Source of the DNA: Gemmatimonadota bacterium
Lineage (GTDB): Bacteria > Gemmatimonadota > Gemmatimonadetes > Gemmatimonadales > GWC2-71-9
Reading direction: 5' to 3'
DNA: 64,000 nucleotides
NCBI GenBank assembly: GCA_003222035.1
Contig: QHUS01000072.1
Coordinates: 1-64,000, forward strand
This document shows positions 38,482-45,621 of the stretch, in pieces; position 1 is the stretch's first letter, and each line of letters opens with the position of its first letter. Under the pieces are notes generated by a model that saw nothing but the letters and a program-made list of their open reading frames with translations, did no database searches and was not told where the DNA came from. The position numbers were made by a program, and so were the translations under genes.

Positions 38482-39237
38482 TCAGCGGGTTCGCAGCGCC
38501 CAGCCCAGGTAGGTGACGCTCAGCTCGTCCGTGAGCACCCGCCGACCGGTCCCCACCTTCCCCCCTTCCCCCCCATCGCGCGCGCGCGCCACGCCTTTCA
38601 TCTCCTGTACGACCATGTCGTTTCCGGCGAGTTTCTCCGTCAACTCGGCGGGAGTGATGAACCGCACGAAATCGTGGAACCCCTCGGGCATCGTGTGCTG
38701 CACGTACTCCTCTTCCCAGACGATCTGCAGGAAGCCGGCGATCGTGCGGCTGTGCGTGAGGAAGCCGAACCCGCCCCCCGGCGCCAGCACGCGGGCAATC
38801 CCCGCGATGGTGCCGTCGAGGTCGTCGACGTGCTCCAGCACGTCCACCGCGAACACGAGGTCGAAGGGTTCAGCGAAGCTGCCGGACGCCAAGTCTTCGG
38901 CGGTCGCCAGCCGATAGTCGATGGCGAGTCCGGATCGCTTGGCGTGCGTTCGCGCCTCGGCCAGCGATTTCTCCGACGGGTCGATGCCCGTGACGGCGGC
39001 ACCCTCGGCGGCGAGCGTCTCGGCGAGGATGCCGCCGCCGCATCCGATGTCGAGCGCGCGCTTGCCACCGAACCCGCCGAACACGTGGCGGAAGTATTCC
39101 ACGCGGACGGCGTTCAAGTCGTGGAGCCCCGCGAACGGCCCCGCGTCGCTCCACCAGACGCCCGGCACGCGCTCCACGAGGCGCTCGTATTTCTCGGGCT
39201 CCGGGAGCCCGCCGAGGCGGGGGAGAGGGTCGGGCAC
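38482..39237 (-). CDS. UbiG-like SAM-dependent methyltransferase
   Basis: 251 aa from a GTG start. Class I methyltransferase core: KRALDIGCGGGILAETLAAEGA (motif I), GIDPSEKSLAEAR (II), DLVFAVDVLEHVDDLDGTI (IV) and ARVLAPGGGFGFLTHSRT (V). The overall order, including GTGRRVLTDELSVTYLGWAL at the end, is that of UbiG/COQ3 O-methyltransferases. Because Gemmatimonadota use menaquinone, a ubiquinone role is doubtful. First gene of the nurA-herA-sbcDC operon, two bases before nurA. Confidence 0.8.
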   Translation of the reverse strand: MPDPLPRLGGLPEPEKYERLVERVPGVWWSDAGPFAGLHDLNAVRVEYFRHVFGGFGGKRALDIGCGGGILAETLAAEGAAVTGIDPSEKSLAEARTHAKRSGLAIDYRLATAEDLASGSFAEPFDLVFAVDVLEHVDDLDGTIAGIARVLAPGGGFGFLTHSRTIAGFLQIVWEEEYVQHTMPEGFHDFVRFITPAELTEKLAGNDMVVQEMKGVARARDGGEGGKVGTGRRVLTDELSVTYLGWALRTR

Positions 39238-39367
39238 GCGAGAAATCTAAGGCGTTGGTGCAGGCGCAGTCCCCACCCCGCGAGGGAGGTGCGGGTAGTG
39301 TCGAGGGTCAGATTGGGTGCGTCGGGGCGCTGGCCCTAACTTCCACCAACCTCCACCGTCCTCCCGC

Positions 39368-39883
39368 TCAGGCGGTCGCTTCCACGTTCGGGAACGGGGG
39401 CACGTCCAGGAACCAGAGTCCCGCAAGCCGTGAGCTCTTATCGACTTCCACCAGGAGCAGGTCCCCCACGCGAACGACGGTCGCGGGGCGCGGCCGGCCG
39501 ACCCGGATGTGGAGCAGGGACTCGGTCTGGTTCTTTTCCACGGTGAGCGCCGTGTCGACTTCCACGGCGGCGACGCCCGCCTGGGACTTGCGGCTCGGGA
39601 AGACCACCCGACCGTCCTTGGCCGCCTCGGGCACCGCGAGGTCGTCGCGCGTCCGGATGTCGTCCGGCCACGTCACGACGTCCACCCCTCGCATGGCCCC
39701 GCCCGCGACGTCGATCACCACGAACGAGCCATCGCTGCCCTCGAGATCCACGGTACCGTTGAGGCCGGTCGACTTCCCGGAGCCCTTGCACGCCACGGGG
39801 AGGATGTCGGTCTCGGGGTCCCACCGGTAGCTGACCTTGGGCAACTTGCCTTGAAGTGGGGCGATCCGTGCCTCGAAGTGCAT
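39368..39883 (-). CDS. Conserved protein of unknown function
   Basis: 171 aa from ATG 39883 (MHFEARIAPLQGKLPKVSYR). No signal peptide. Beta-rich with DILPVACKGSGKSTGLNGTV, GSFVVIDVAGGAMRGVDVVTWP, VEVDTALTVEKNQTESLLHI and FLDVPPFPNVEATA. The GKST string is not a true P-loop context. I do not recognise the family. A longer frame from 39934 is in use only if the upstream ATG is read; the internal ATG avoids overlap with the divergent promoter of the M24 gene. Confidence 0.5.
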   Translation of the reverse strand: MHFEARIAPLQGKLPKVSYRWDPETDILPVACKGSGKSTGLNGTVDLEGSDGSFVVIDVAGGAMRGVDVVTWPDDIRTRDDLAVPEAAKDGRVVFPSRKSQAGVAAVEVDTALTVEKNQTESLLHIRVGRPRPATVVRVGDLLLVEVDKSSRLAGLWFLDVPPFPNVEATA

Positions 39884-39896
39884 CGGGAACACCACC

Positions 39897-39925
39897 TTCC
39901 AGCGTCCGCGAGGGGCGGGTAATAT
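39897..39925 (+). promoter_or_regulatory. Promoter for the Tat-type M24 peptidase gene
   Basis: TTCCAG at 39897-39902, 17-bp spacer, TAATAT at 39920-39925, predicted start near 39932, about 23 nt before the ATG at 39955. GAGGGG at 39941-39946 may serve as the ribosome site. Confidence 0.5.
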
Positions 39926-39954
39926 AGGCCGCACTTACTAGAGGGGCTAGGACG

Positions 39955-41202
39955 ATGGAGCGGCGGGAGTTTGTCACGGTAGCGGGGGCGGTGGCGGCAC
40001 CATTGTTAACGCGGAACGCGGAAGTCGGAACGCGGAGCAGAGGCCCGGACGATCTGTTCCGCGTTCCACGTTCCACGTTCCGAGTTGACCCCTCCCTGCC
40101 TCCGGAGGTGTTCCAGCGTCGTCTCCAGCGCGCGCAGGCCGAGCTCAAGGCCCGGAAGCTCGACCTCTTGATCGCCACGCCGAGCACCAACTTCGAGTAC
40201 CTCACGAGCTACAACCCGGGCCGCAGCGAGCGCCTCATCGCCCTGCTCCTCCCGGTGGACGGCACGCCCGCCGTGGTCTGTCCCTCGTTCGAAGTCGAGC
40301 GCATGCGGCGCCACAGCGTCATCGCCGATTTGCGCGGCTGGGAGGAGCAAGGGGATCCGTTCGCCGTGGTGCGCGAGACGGTGCGACGACTCGGCACAGG
40401 ATCGAGTGGCGGGACCAAGGGTACGCTCGCCCTCGAATCATCGACTGCTTATGACACGTCGCTGCGGCTCGCGGCCGCGCTTCCGGGCTGGAAGCTCGTG
40501 GACGCCGCGCCCGTGACAGAGCGCCTGCGGGTGATCAAGGCACCCGAAGAGATCGCGCTGCTGCGCCGGGCGATCGCGATCACCCAGGACGCGATGGCCG
40601 CGACGTTCGCCCAACTGGCGGTGGGCGCCAGTGAGCTCGAGGTCGCGCGCGTCCTGTCGCAGGAGATGCAGCGACGGGGGGCCCCTGGCGGCGGATTGGT
40701 GCAGTTCGGCCCGTCGAGCGCGCTCCCCCACGGCGGCCCGGCCGGTCCCACGCTCGAGCGCGAGACGGTCGTCCTGATCGACTGCGGCTGCCGCGTGGCC
40801 GGCTACACGTCGGACATCACCCGCACCATCTGGTTCGGAAGCTCGCCCTCCGCAGAGTTCCGCAAAGTGTTCAACGTGCTCCACGACGCCCAGACCGCCG
40901 CCATGGATCTGGGGCGCCCCGGCACCCCCTGTCAGCAGATGGATCGCGCCGCGCGGCAGGTGATCACCGCGGCCGGGTACGGATCCTTCTTCACTCACCG
41001 TCTCGGCCATGGACTGGGGATGGATGGTCACGAGCCCGCCTATCTGGTGGAGGGCAACATGACGCCGCTCGAGCCAGGCATGGTGTTCACGATCGAGCCC
41101 GGGATCTATCAGCTCGGGAAGTTCGGGGTCAGGATAGAAGATGATTGTGTCATGACGGACCGAGGCGTGGAAGTGCTCAGCCAGCGGGCGGCGAAGCTTT
41201 AG
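39955..41202 (+). CDS. Exported Xaa-Pro dipeptidase/aminopeptidase (M24)
   Basis: 415 aa. The N-terminus MERREFVTVAGAVAAPLL looks like a twin-Arg signal. Residues about 18-45 (TRNAEVGTRSRGPDDLFRVP and following) are encoded by heptad element 10. Then a creatinase N-domain (RRLQRAQAELKARKLDLLIA) and the M24 core with metal ligands: LIDCGCRVAGYTSDITRT (two Asp), THRLGHGLGMDGHE (His), FTIEPGIYQLG (Glu) and VRIEDDCVMT (Glu). It releases residues adjacent to proline outside the cytoplasm. It converges on the aminotransferase gene with an 7-bp gap. Second M24 enzyme in the window, only distantly similar to that at 5607. Confidence 0.9.
   Translation: MERREFVTVAGAVAAPLLTRNAEVGTRSRGPDDLFRVPRSTFRVDPSLPPEVFQRRLQRAQAELKARKLDLLIATPSTNFEYLTSYNPGRSERLIALLLPVDGTPAVVCPSFEVERMRRHSVIADLRGWEEQGDPFAVVRETVRRLGTGSSGGTKGTLALESSTAYDTSLRLAAALPGWKLVDAAPVTERLRVIKAPEEIALLRRAIAITQDAMAATFAQLAVGASELEVARVLSQEMQRRGAPGGGLVQFGPSSALPHGGPAGPTLERETVVLIDCGCRVAGYTSDITRTIWFGSSPSAEFRKVFNVLHDAQTAAMDLGRPGTPCQQMDRAARQVITAAGYGSFFTHRLGHGLGMDGHEPAYLVEGNMTPLEPGMVFTIEPGIYQLGKFGVRIEDDCVMTDRGVEVLSQRAAKL
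40008..40086. repeat. Heptad inverted array inside a gene, element 10 (unit AACGCGG)
   Basis: Left arm at 40008-40035: AACGCGG, AACGCGG, AAGTCGG, AACGCGG. Right arm at 40056-40083: GTTCCGC, GTTCCAC, GTTCCAC, GTTCCGA. It lies in frame between the Tat signal and the mature M24 domain and is translated as an Arg/Asn/Thr-rich linker. Same unit family as element 9. Confidence 0.9.
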
Positions 41203-41209
41203 GGGGTCC

Positions 41210-42403
41210 CTAGTCTGAGAGTTTTCCCGCGAACCCGATGATCCGATCGAGAGCCTTCTGAATGTTGTCGGTCGAGGCGGCGTACGACAGCCGCACGTAG
41301 CGATCGTCGCCGAATGCCGCACCGGGCACGAGCGCAACGCCGGTTGTGGTGATCAGGCGCGTGCAGAACTCCGTCCCGCTGATCCCTCCAAGCGAATCCA
41401 CCCGGAAGAAGAAGTAGAAGGCGCCCAGCGGCTCGACGAACTCCACACCAGGCAGCTCCTGGCGGAACCGCCCGACCACCACGTCACGCCGCTTGCGGAA
41501 TTCCCCGACCATCCGGGTGACGTCCTGCTCGACGCGGTTATCGGAGAGCGCCGCCGCGGCGGCGAACTGCGCAGGGTGATTCGCACCAGTCGTGGTGTGC
41601 GACTGCAGCGCCGCCATCGCCTTGGCGATCGGGCCGGGCGCGAGCGCGAGCCCGATCCGCCACCCCGTCATTGCGTAGGCCTTGCTGACGCCGTAGATGA
41701 TGACGACGCGCTCGAGCAATTCGTCCGGGAGATCGAGAAACGACGGTGCCGCCCCGGTCCCATAATGAATGCGGCGGTAGATCTCGTCCGCCACGACCCA
41801 GATCTTCCGGTCCCGCGCCCACATCGCGATCGCCTTGATCTCGGCGTTGGTGTAGACGGCGCCGGTGGGGTTGCACGGGGAACACAGGATCAGGCCCCGC
41901 GCCCCGGGCACCACTCGATCGAGATCCCGCACCGCTACCTTGAGGCTCCACTCGGCCTCCCCCGGCACCAGCACGGGCCGGGCACGCGACAGGTGCACGA
42001 TCTGCGGATAGGACACCCATGCCGGCGCCGGGATCGCCACCACGTCGCCGGGACCGAACAACGAGAAGCACGCGTTGAAGAGCGATTGCTTGGAGCCGTT
42101 CGAGACGACGATGTTGTCCGCGTTCACCGGGCGACCGCCCGAGAGCAGCGAGAGGTGCTTGGCGGCGGCGGCCCGCAGCTCGAGAATCCCCTCGTTCGCC
42201 GGATAGTGGGTCTTGCCGTCCCGAATGGCGCGAACGCCTGAGTCCGAGGGGATCGCCGGCGTTGGGAAGTCGGGCTCGCCCGCCCCCAGGTCGATCACGT
42301 CCTCGCCCGCGGCCTTGCGCCGCTTCGCCTCCTGCGAGATGGCGATCGTCGCCGAGGTCTCGAGGTGGTGCAGGTTGGGAGAAAGACCGGAGCCGGAGCT
42401 CAT
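41210..42403 (-). CDS. Class I/II aminotransferase (aspartate aminotransferase-like)
   Basis: 397 aa. PLP-dependent fold type I, subgroup I-gamma as in Thermus AspC: DVIDLGAGEPDFPTP, THYPANEGILELRAAAAKH, VVSNGSKQSLFNACF, SPCNPTGAVYTNAE, VVADEIYRRIHY (PLP Asp), and the Schiff-base Lys in GVSKAYAMTGWRIG, with Arg in DRYVRLSYAAS near the end. Transfers amino groups between aspartate (or another amino acid) and 2-oxoglutarate; specificity not proven. ATG at 42403 was chosen over 42424 as homologues begin near here. Divergent from the helicase-like gene; a 22-bp perfect palindrome lies 46 bp upstream. Confidence 0.9.
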   Translation of the reverse strand: MSSGSGLSPNLHHLETSATIAISQEAKRRKAAGEDVIDLGAGEPDFPTPAIPSDSGVRAIRDGKTHYPANEGILELRAAAAKHLSLLSGGRPVNADNIVVSNGSKQSLFNACFSLFGPGDVVAIPAPAWVSYPQIVHLSRARPVLVPGEAEWSLKVAVRDLDRVVPGARGLILCSPCNPTGAVYTNAEIKAIAMWARDRKIWVVADEIYRRIHYGTGAAPSFLDLPDELLERVVIIYGVSKAYAMTGWRIGLALAPGPIAKAMAALQSHTTTGANHPAQFAAAAALSDNRVEQDVTRMVGEFRKRRDVVVGRFRQELPGVEFVEPLGAFYFFFRVDSLGGISGTEFCTRLITTTGVALVPGAAFGDDRYVRLSYAASTDNIQKALDRIIGFAGKLSD

Positions 42404-42448
42404 GGGCGGGACGATAGCCGCCAATCGTCCTCTGGCGCAACCGTTCCC

Positions 42449-42470
42449 GCACTGTCCTTAAGGACAGTGC
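42449..42470. promoter_or_regulatory. 22-bp perfect palindrome between divergent genes
   Basis: GCACTGTCCTT followed by its exact reverse complement AAGGACAGTGC. It lies between the aminotransferase (minus, start 42403) and the helicase-like gene (plus, start about 42578), where an operator would be expected. It may bind a dimeric repressor. It does not have the tandem units of the heptad elements. Confidence 0.5.
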
Positions 42471-42577
42471 TGCGATGGCCCCACTCTTCAGGGTGGGAAA
42501 AGCGCGGCCGTTGCCTTCTGGCTCTCCGGGCCTTACCATCCCACCCGACCATTCGCCCTTTGACAACCGAGGATCGT

Positions 42578-43798
42578 GTGACGGTGGTGGACGCGAGGGC
42601 CGCGCTGGAGCGCGGCCGGCCGGTCGTGCTGATACGACCGCCTGCGGTACAGCAGGCTCGGGACCTGTGGGAGATCCTGTCTATTCCTTCCCAGGCAGGC
42701 CCGACCGCGCTCATTGTCACCGTGCCCGACGGCACCGCGGCCGAATGGGCGGCCGCCGCGCCGGCCGGCCTGCGGGTTCACGCGGTCACCGGCTTCGCCC
42801 GCACGAGTCGCGTTCTCACGGATCAGCCTCCTCAAGTCCTCGCGGGGGCCGTCAAAGACCTCGCGACCCTGGTCGAGCGGTCTGCCCTCAAGGTCGAGCT
42901 GATCACGAGCGTGGTGCTCGCGTGGCCCGAGGCTCTCGTTTCCGGCGCCGCGGCGGCGCCCCTCGACACCCTGCTCGGCGAGGCCCGGGACGCCCACCGC
43001 ATCATCCTCAGCTGGAACCCCACGCTGCTCGGCGACTTCCTGGAGCGGCATGCCCGGCGCGCCCTGGTCATTGGCTCGCTGCCTGTGGACGAGAATGCGC
43101 GCCCCCTCCCGCCCGTCTGCCGAGCGCGTTACGCGATCGTTCCGTCGTTCCGTCGCTCAATTGCCGCGCGGGAGGCCCTCGACCTGCTCAACGCCGATGT
43201 GGCGCTGTGCACCGACCTTCCGACGCGCGATGAGCTGGCGGCGCTCGCGCGCCTCGGCAAGGGGGAGCCCGTGGTCCTCATTTCAGCCTCACAGCTCCCG
43301 TATCTGCGCTCGATCGCCACGCTCACTCCCCTGGCGCTGCCGTCCGGCGCAGACCGGGCGCTCGACCGTGCCGAAGTGCTCCGCGAGCGCATCACCCGGC
43401 GGCTCACGACAGGCGAGGTGGACGCCGAGCTCGCGCTGCTCGGTCCGTTGTTCGAGCGGTTCGATCCGGCGGAGGTTGCGGGGGCGGTGCTCGCAATTCA
43501 GAGGGAGGACGGATGGGGGAAGGGGGACGAGGCCCTTCCGCCCGTCCCGACCGACTCCGCGCGCGTCAAGGTTTTCGTGAACGTTGGGAAAAAGGATCAC
43601 GTCACTGCGAAAGATCTGGTGGGAGCGATGATCCGCGAGGTGGGCGTGGCAAAGGGAGACATCGGCCGGATCGAAGTGCGCGAGACGTTCAGTCTCGTCG
43701 AGGTGGCGTCGGGAATCGCCGAACGAGCGGTGCGCGGACTGCCGGGCGTCACGATCCGCGGCAAGCGAGTGGCTGCGCGGCTGGACCGCGATCGGTAG
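42578..43798 (+). CDS. Degenerate DEAD-box helicase-like protein with DbpA RNA-binding domain
   Basis: 406 aa from GTG 42578 (a TTG at 42560 is possible). The last 75 residues are a clear DbpA-type RRM: VKVFVNVGKKDHVTAKDLVG, GDIGRIEVRETFSLVEV, and GVTIRGKRVAAR. The preceding linker (DRAEVLRERITRRLTTGEVD, FERFDPAEVAGAVLAIQRE) is like the one in CsdA/DeaD helicases. In place of the helicase core there is an alpha/beta region (GRPVVLIRPPAVQQARDLWE, LKVELITSVVLAWPEAL) without Walker A, DEAD, SAT or HRxGRxGR motifs. So it probably binds structured RNA (23S-like) without ATPase activity. GAGGA precedes the GTG. Confidence 0.7.
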   Translation: MTVVDARAALERGRPVVLIRPPAVQQARDLWEILSIPSQAGPTALIVTVPDGTAAEWAAAAPAGLRVHAVTGFARTSRVLTDQPPQVLAGAVKDLATLVERSALKVELITSVVLAWPEALVSGAAAAPLDTLLGEARDAHRIILSWNPTLLGDFLERHARRALVIGSLPVDENARPLPPVCRARYAIVPSFRRSIAAREALDLLNADVALCTDLPTRDELAALARLGKGEPVVLISASQLPYLRSIATLTPLALPSGADRALDRAEVLRERITRRLTTGEVDAELALLGPLFERFDPAEVAGAVLAIQREDGWGKGDEALPPVPTDSARVKVFVNVGKKDHVTAKDLVGAMIREVGVAKGDIGRIEVRETFSLVEVASGIAERAVRGLPGVTIRGKRVAARLDRDR

Positions 43799-43836
43799 GG
43801 CTGGAACGACCGTGAGCCGGGCGCGGTACAACGCCC

Positions 43837-44223
43837 GTGACGTCCGAAGCCACACGCATCCAGCCGTTTCTCTTAACCGGCTACCACGGCAAGCCGACGC
43901 AGGGCAAGGTCACGATCCAGACGTTCGACCGCGAGCAGCGCATCCGCCGCGCGGTGACGGGGCTCGGCAAATGGTGGGGCGTCGCCGTGGTCACCGTCTT
44001 CATCCCGGTGGCGCACTTTGTCCTCGTGCCCTCGTTCCTGGCGTACGGCGGGTGGCAGTTCTTTCAACGGCTGGGCACGACCGAGGTCGCCACCGACGCC
44101 CGCGGGACGTGCCCCGATTGCGGCGCCGACCAAGTGCTCGAGCTCGCGGCGCGGTGGCGCGTGCCGCAGCCGGTGACGTGCCGCCAGTGCCACCGCGGGC
44201 TGCGGCTGTCCCTTCCCTCCTGA
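43837..44223 (+). CDS. Membrane protein with C-terminal zinc ribbon
   Basis: 128 aa from GTG 43837. One or two membrane segments in the middle (WWGVAVVTVFIPVAHFVLVPSFLAYGGW), then a cytoplasmic zinc ribbon CPDCGADQVLE...PVTCRQCHRGL with two C-x-x-C pairs. The N-terminal 45 residues are soluble and basic. I do not recognise a function. It is 38 nt after the helicase-like gene, and a strong bidirectional hairpin follows its stop. Confidence 0.6.
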   Translation: MTSEATRIQPFLLTGYHGKPTQGKVTIQTFDREQRIRRAVTGLGKWWGVAVVTVFIPVAHFVLVPSFLAYGGWQFFQRLGTTEVATDARGTCPDCGADQVLELAARWRVPQPVTCRQCHRGLRLSLPS

Positions 44224-44256
44224 CCTCCGTCGGCGCGGAGTGGCTATGAAACGCCA

Positions 44257-44282
44257 ACGGGCCGTCCAGCGGGACGGCCCGT
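44257..44282. terminator. Bidirectional hairpin between convergent genes
   Basis: ACGGGCCGTCC (44257-44267), loop AGCG, GGACGGCCCGT (44272-44282): a perfect 11-bp stem between the zinc-ribbon membrane protein gene and hup. It is flanked by AAACGCC on the left; there is no long T-tract. It serves both convergent transcripts. Confidence 0.65.
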
Positions 44283-44302
44283 GAACAGCGGCCACCGTTG
44301 CC

Positions 44303-44590
44303 CTACTTCTTGTTTACCACTTGCTTCAGCTGCTTGCCGGCCCGGAAGGCGGGGGCGATCGACGCCTTGATCTGAATCACGCCGCCCGTCTTGGGATTGC
44401 GCCCCATGCGCGCGGCACGCTTGCGGGCTTCGAAGTTTCCGAAGCCGGTAATCTGAACTTTCGCGCCCTTCTTGAGCTCACCGGCGATGATTCCCTTGTC
44501 GTCGAACAGGGCTTCGATCGCCCGGCCGGCGTCGGCCTTGGACATCTTGGTCCGCATGGCCAATGCTGCGGTCAGCTCGGCTTTGTTCAC
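44303..44590 (-). CDS. hup: HU-family DNA-binding protein
   Basis: 95 aa from GTG 44590, with a strong AAGGAGA ribosome site. VNKAELTAALAMRTKMSKADAGRAIEALF begins the helical body, KVQITGFGNFEARKRAARMGRNPKTG is the HU/IHF beta-arm signature (G-F-G-x-F-x-x-R-x-R-x-x-R-x-G-R-N-P), and IAPAFRAGKQLKQVVNKK the C-terminal helix. Nucleoid-associated protein that bends DNA as a homodimer. Size is the family norm. The longer frame upstream has no support. Converges with the zinc-ribbon protein gene. Confidence 0.95.
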   Translation of the reverse strand: MNKAELTAALAMRTKMSKADAGRAIEALFDDKGIIAGELKKGAKVQITGFGNFEARKRAARMGRNPKTGGVIQIKASIAPAFRAGKQLKQVVNKK

Positions 44591-44683
44591 GGCGTCTCCT
44601 TGTGAGGGTCTAGGGTAGTGAAAACCCTTGGAAACACGCCCGTTTCGCGGGGGGACATCCGAAAACCCGCATAAAACCGCCAC

Positions 44684-44713
44684 AATATGGGGGTATCCCC
44701 CGGAAATCTGCAA
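44684..44713 (-). promoter_or_regulatory. Possible hup promoter
   Basis: Minus strand TTGCAG (plus 44708-44713), 18-bp spacer, CATATT (plus 44684-44689). Predicted leader of about 85 nt to the GTG at 44590. The GGGGGATACCCCC palindrome lies inside the spacer and could be an operator. Confidence 0.35.
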
Positions 44714-44943
44714 GATTCGGCCACTTTCTGGCCCCCCCCCGGCACCGGCCGAGGCTCATTCCCCCATCCTCCGAGAACGCCTGCTCGAGCCGGAACGAGG
44801 TGGGCGTGATGTCCGAAAAAATGAATCGGACAAAAGATGGCTTGGCCATTGATCGTCCCCTGATACTCGACCCACGACGTGGAGTGGGTAATCTTCCTTG
44901 ACCGAGCCCACCCCCCCAACTACCCTTCCCCGCGCGTAAAAAA

Positions 44944-45012
44944 GGTGCCGGGTGTCGGGTGCCAGGTCCCCGCCCCCCCCTCCCTGACACCCGACACCCG
45001 ACAGCGACACCT
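44944..45012. repeat. Heptad inverted array, element 11 (unit GGTGCCG/GGTGTCG)
   Basis: Left arm at 44944-44964: GGTGCCG, GGTGTCG, GGTGCCA, then GGTCCCC. Right arm at 44986-45012: GACACCC, GACACCC, GACAGC, GACACCT. The last unit ends 3 nt before the tdk ATG, so the element forms the 5' end of the tdk message region. Same unit family as elements 3 and 4, about 34 kb away. Confidence 0.9.
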
Positions 45013-45015
45013 CTC

Positions 45016-45621
45016 ATGTTCCACGGCACCCGCCCCGGTTGGATCGAAGTCATTGCCGGCGTGATGTTTTCGGGAAAAAGCGAAGAGCTGGTCCGGCGCG
45101 TCCGGCGGGCCGTGATCGCTCGCAAGCGCGTCCAGGTCTTCAAGTCGCATCTCGACGCCCGCTACGCCGGGCTTTACTCAGTCAGCACGCACGATGGCGG
45201 CACAGTCGAAGCGGAGCCCGTCGACTCGGCCGACGCAGCGGCGCGCGCCGTCCGCCCCGACACCGAGGTCGTCGCGGTCGATGAGGTGCAATTCCTGGAC
45301 GACGGCATCGTGGCGGCGGCGAACGTCCTGGCCGATCGGGGCGTCCGGGTGGTCCTCGCGGGAATCGATATGGACTTCCGCGGGCGTCCGTTCGGTCCGA
45401 TGCCCACGCTGCTCGCGATCGCCGAGATCGTCGACAAGCTGCAGGCGATCTGTGTCGTGTGCGGCGGTCCGGCGAGCCGCAACCAGCGGCTCGTGAACGG
45501 GCGGCCCGCGCTGTGGGACAGCCCGACGATCATGGTGGGGGGGCAGGAGTCGTACGAGGCGCGGTGCCGGCATTGCCACAAGGTGCCGAGGGCGGATGAA
45601 GATCAACAGGCACTTCTGTAG
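45016..45621 (+). CDS. tdk: Thymidine kinase
   Basis: 201 aa. Type II thymidine kinase: P-loop [20 protein letters not shown] (11-30), [15 protein letters not shown] (Walker B with the Asp-Glu), [20 protein letters not shown] (lasso base), and the structural zinc site [14 protein letters not shown]...CRHCH. Phosphorylates thymidine and deoxyuridine for salvage. ATG at 45016 sits directly behind heptad element 11, with no visible Shine-Dalgarno, so translation may depend on the element's fold. coaE begins at the base after its stop. Confidence 0.93.
   Translation: MFHGTRPGWIEVIAGVMFSGKSEELVRRVRRAVIARKRVQVFKSHLDARYAGLYSVSTHDGGTVEAEPVDSADAAARAVRPDTEVVAVDEVQFLDDGIVAAANVLADRGVRVVLAGIDMDFRGRPFGPMPTLLAIAEIVDKLQAICVVCGGPASRNQRLVNGRPALWDSPTIMVGGQESYEARCRHCHKVPRADEDQQALL

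Larger units (their letters stand above)
44591..45015. other. 425-bp intergenic region between hup and tdk
   Basis: Divergent control region. From left to right: hup leader with AAGGAGA; a possible hup promoter (44684-44713); the small palindrome GGGGGTATCCCCC at 44689-44701; C-tract at 44732-44740; a hairpin GTCCGA-N9-TCGGAC at 44813-44833 with an A-rich loop and AAAA after it; TTGACC at 44897 as a possible -35 for tdk; and heptad element 11 next to the tdk ATG. No coding region is supported in it. Confidence 0.6.

Noticed and set aside
39238-39367. A further heptad array between the methyltransferase and the 171-aa protein gene
   Set aside because: TTCCACC/CCTCCACC-like words occur near 39349, but I could not find three regular units or an inverted arm.
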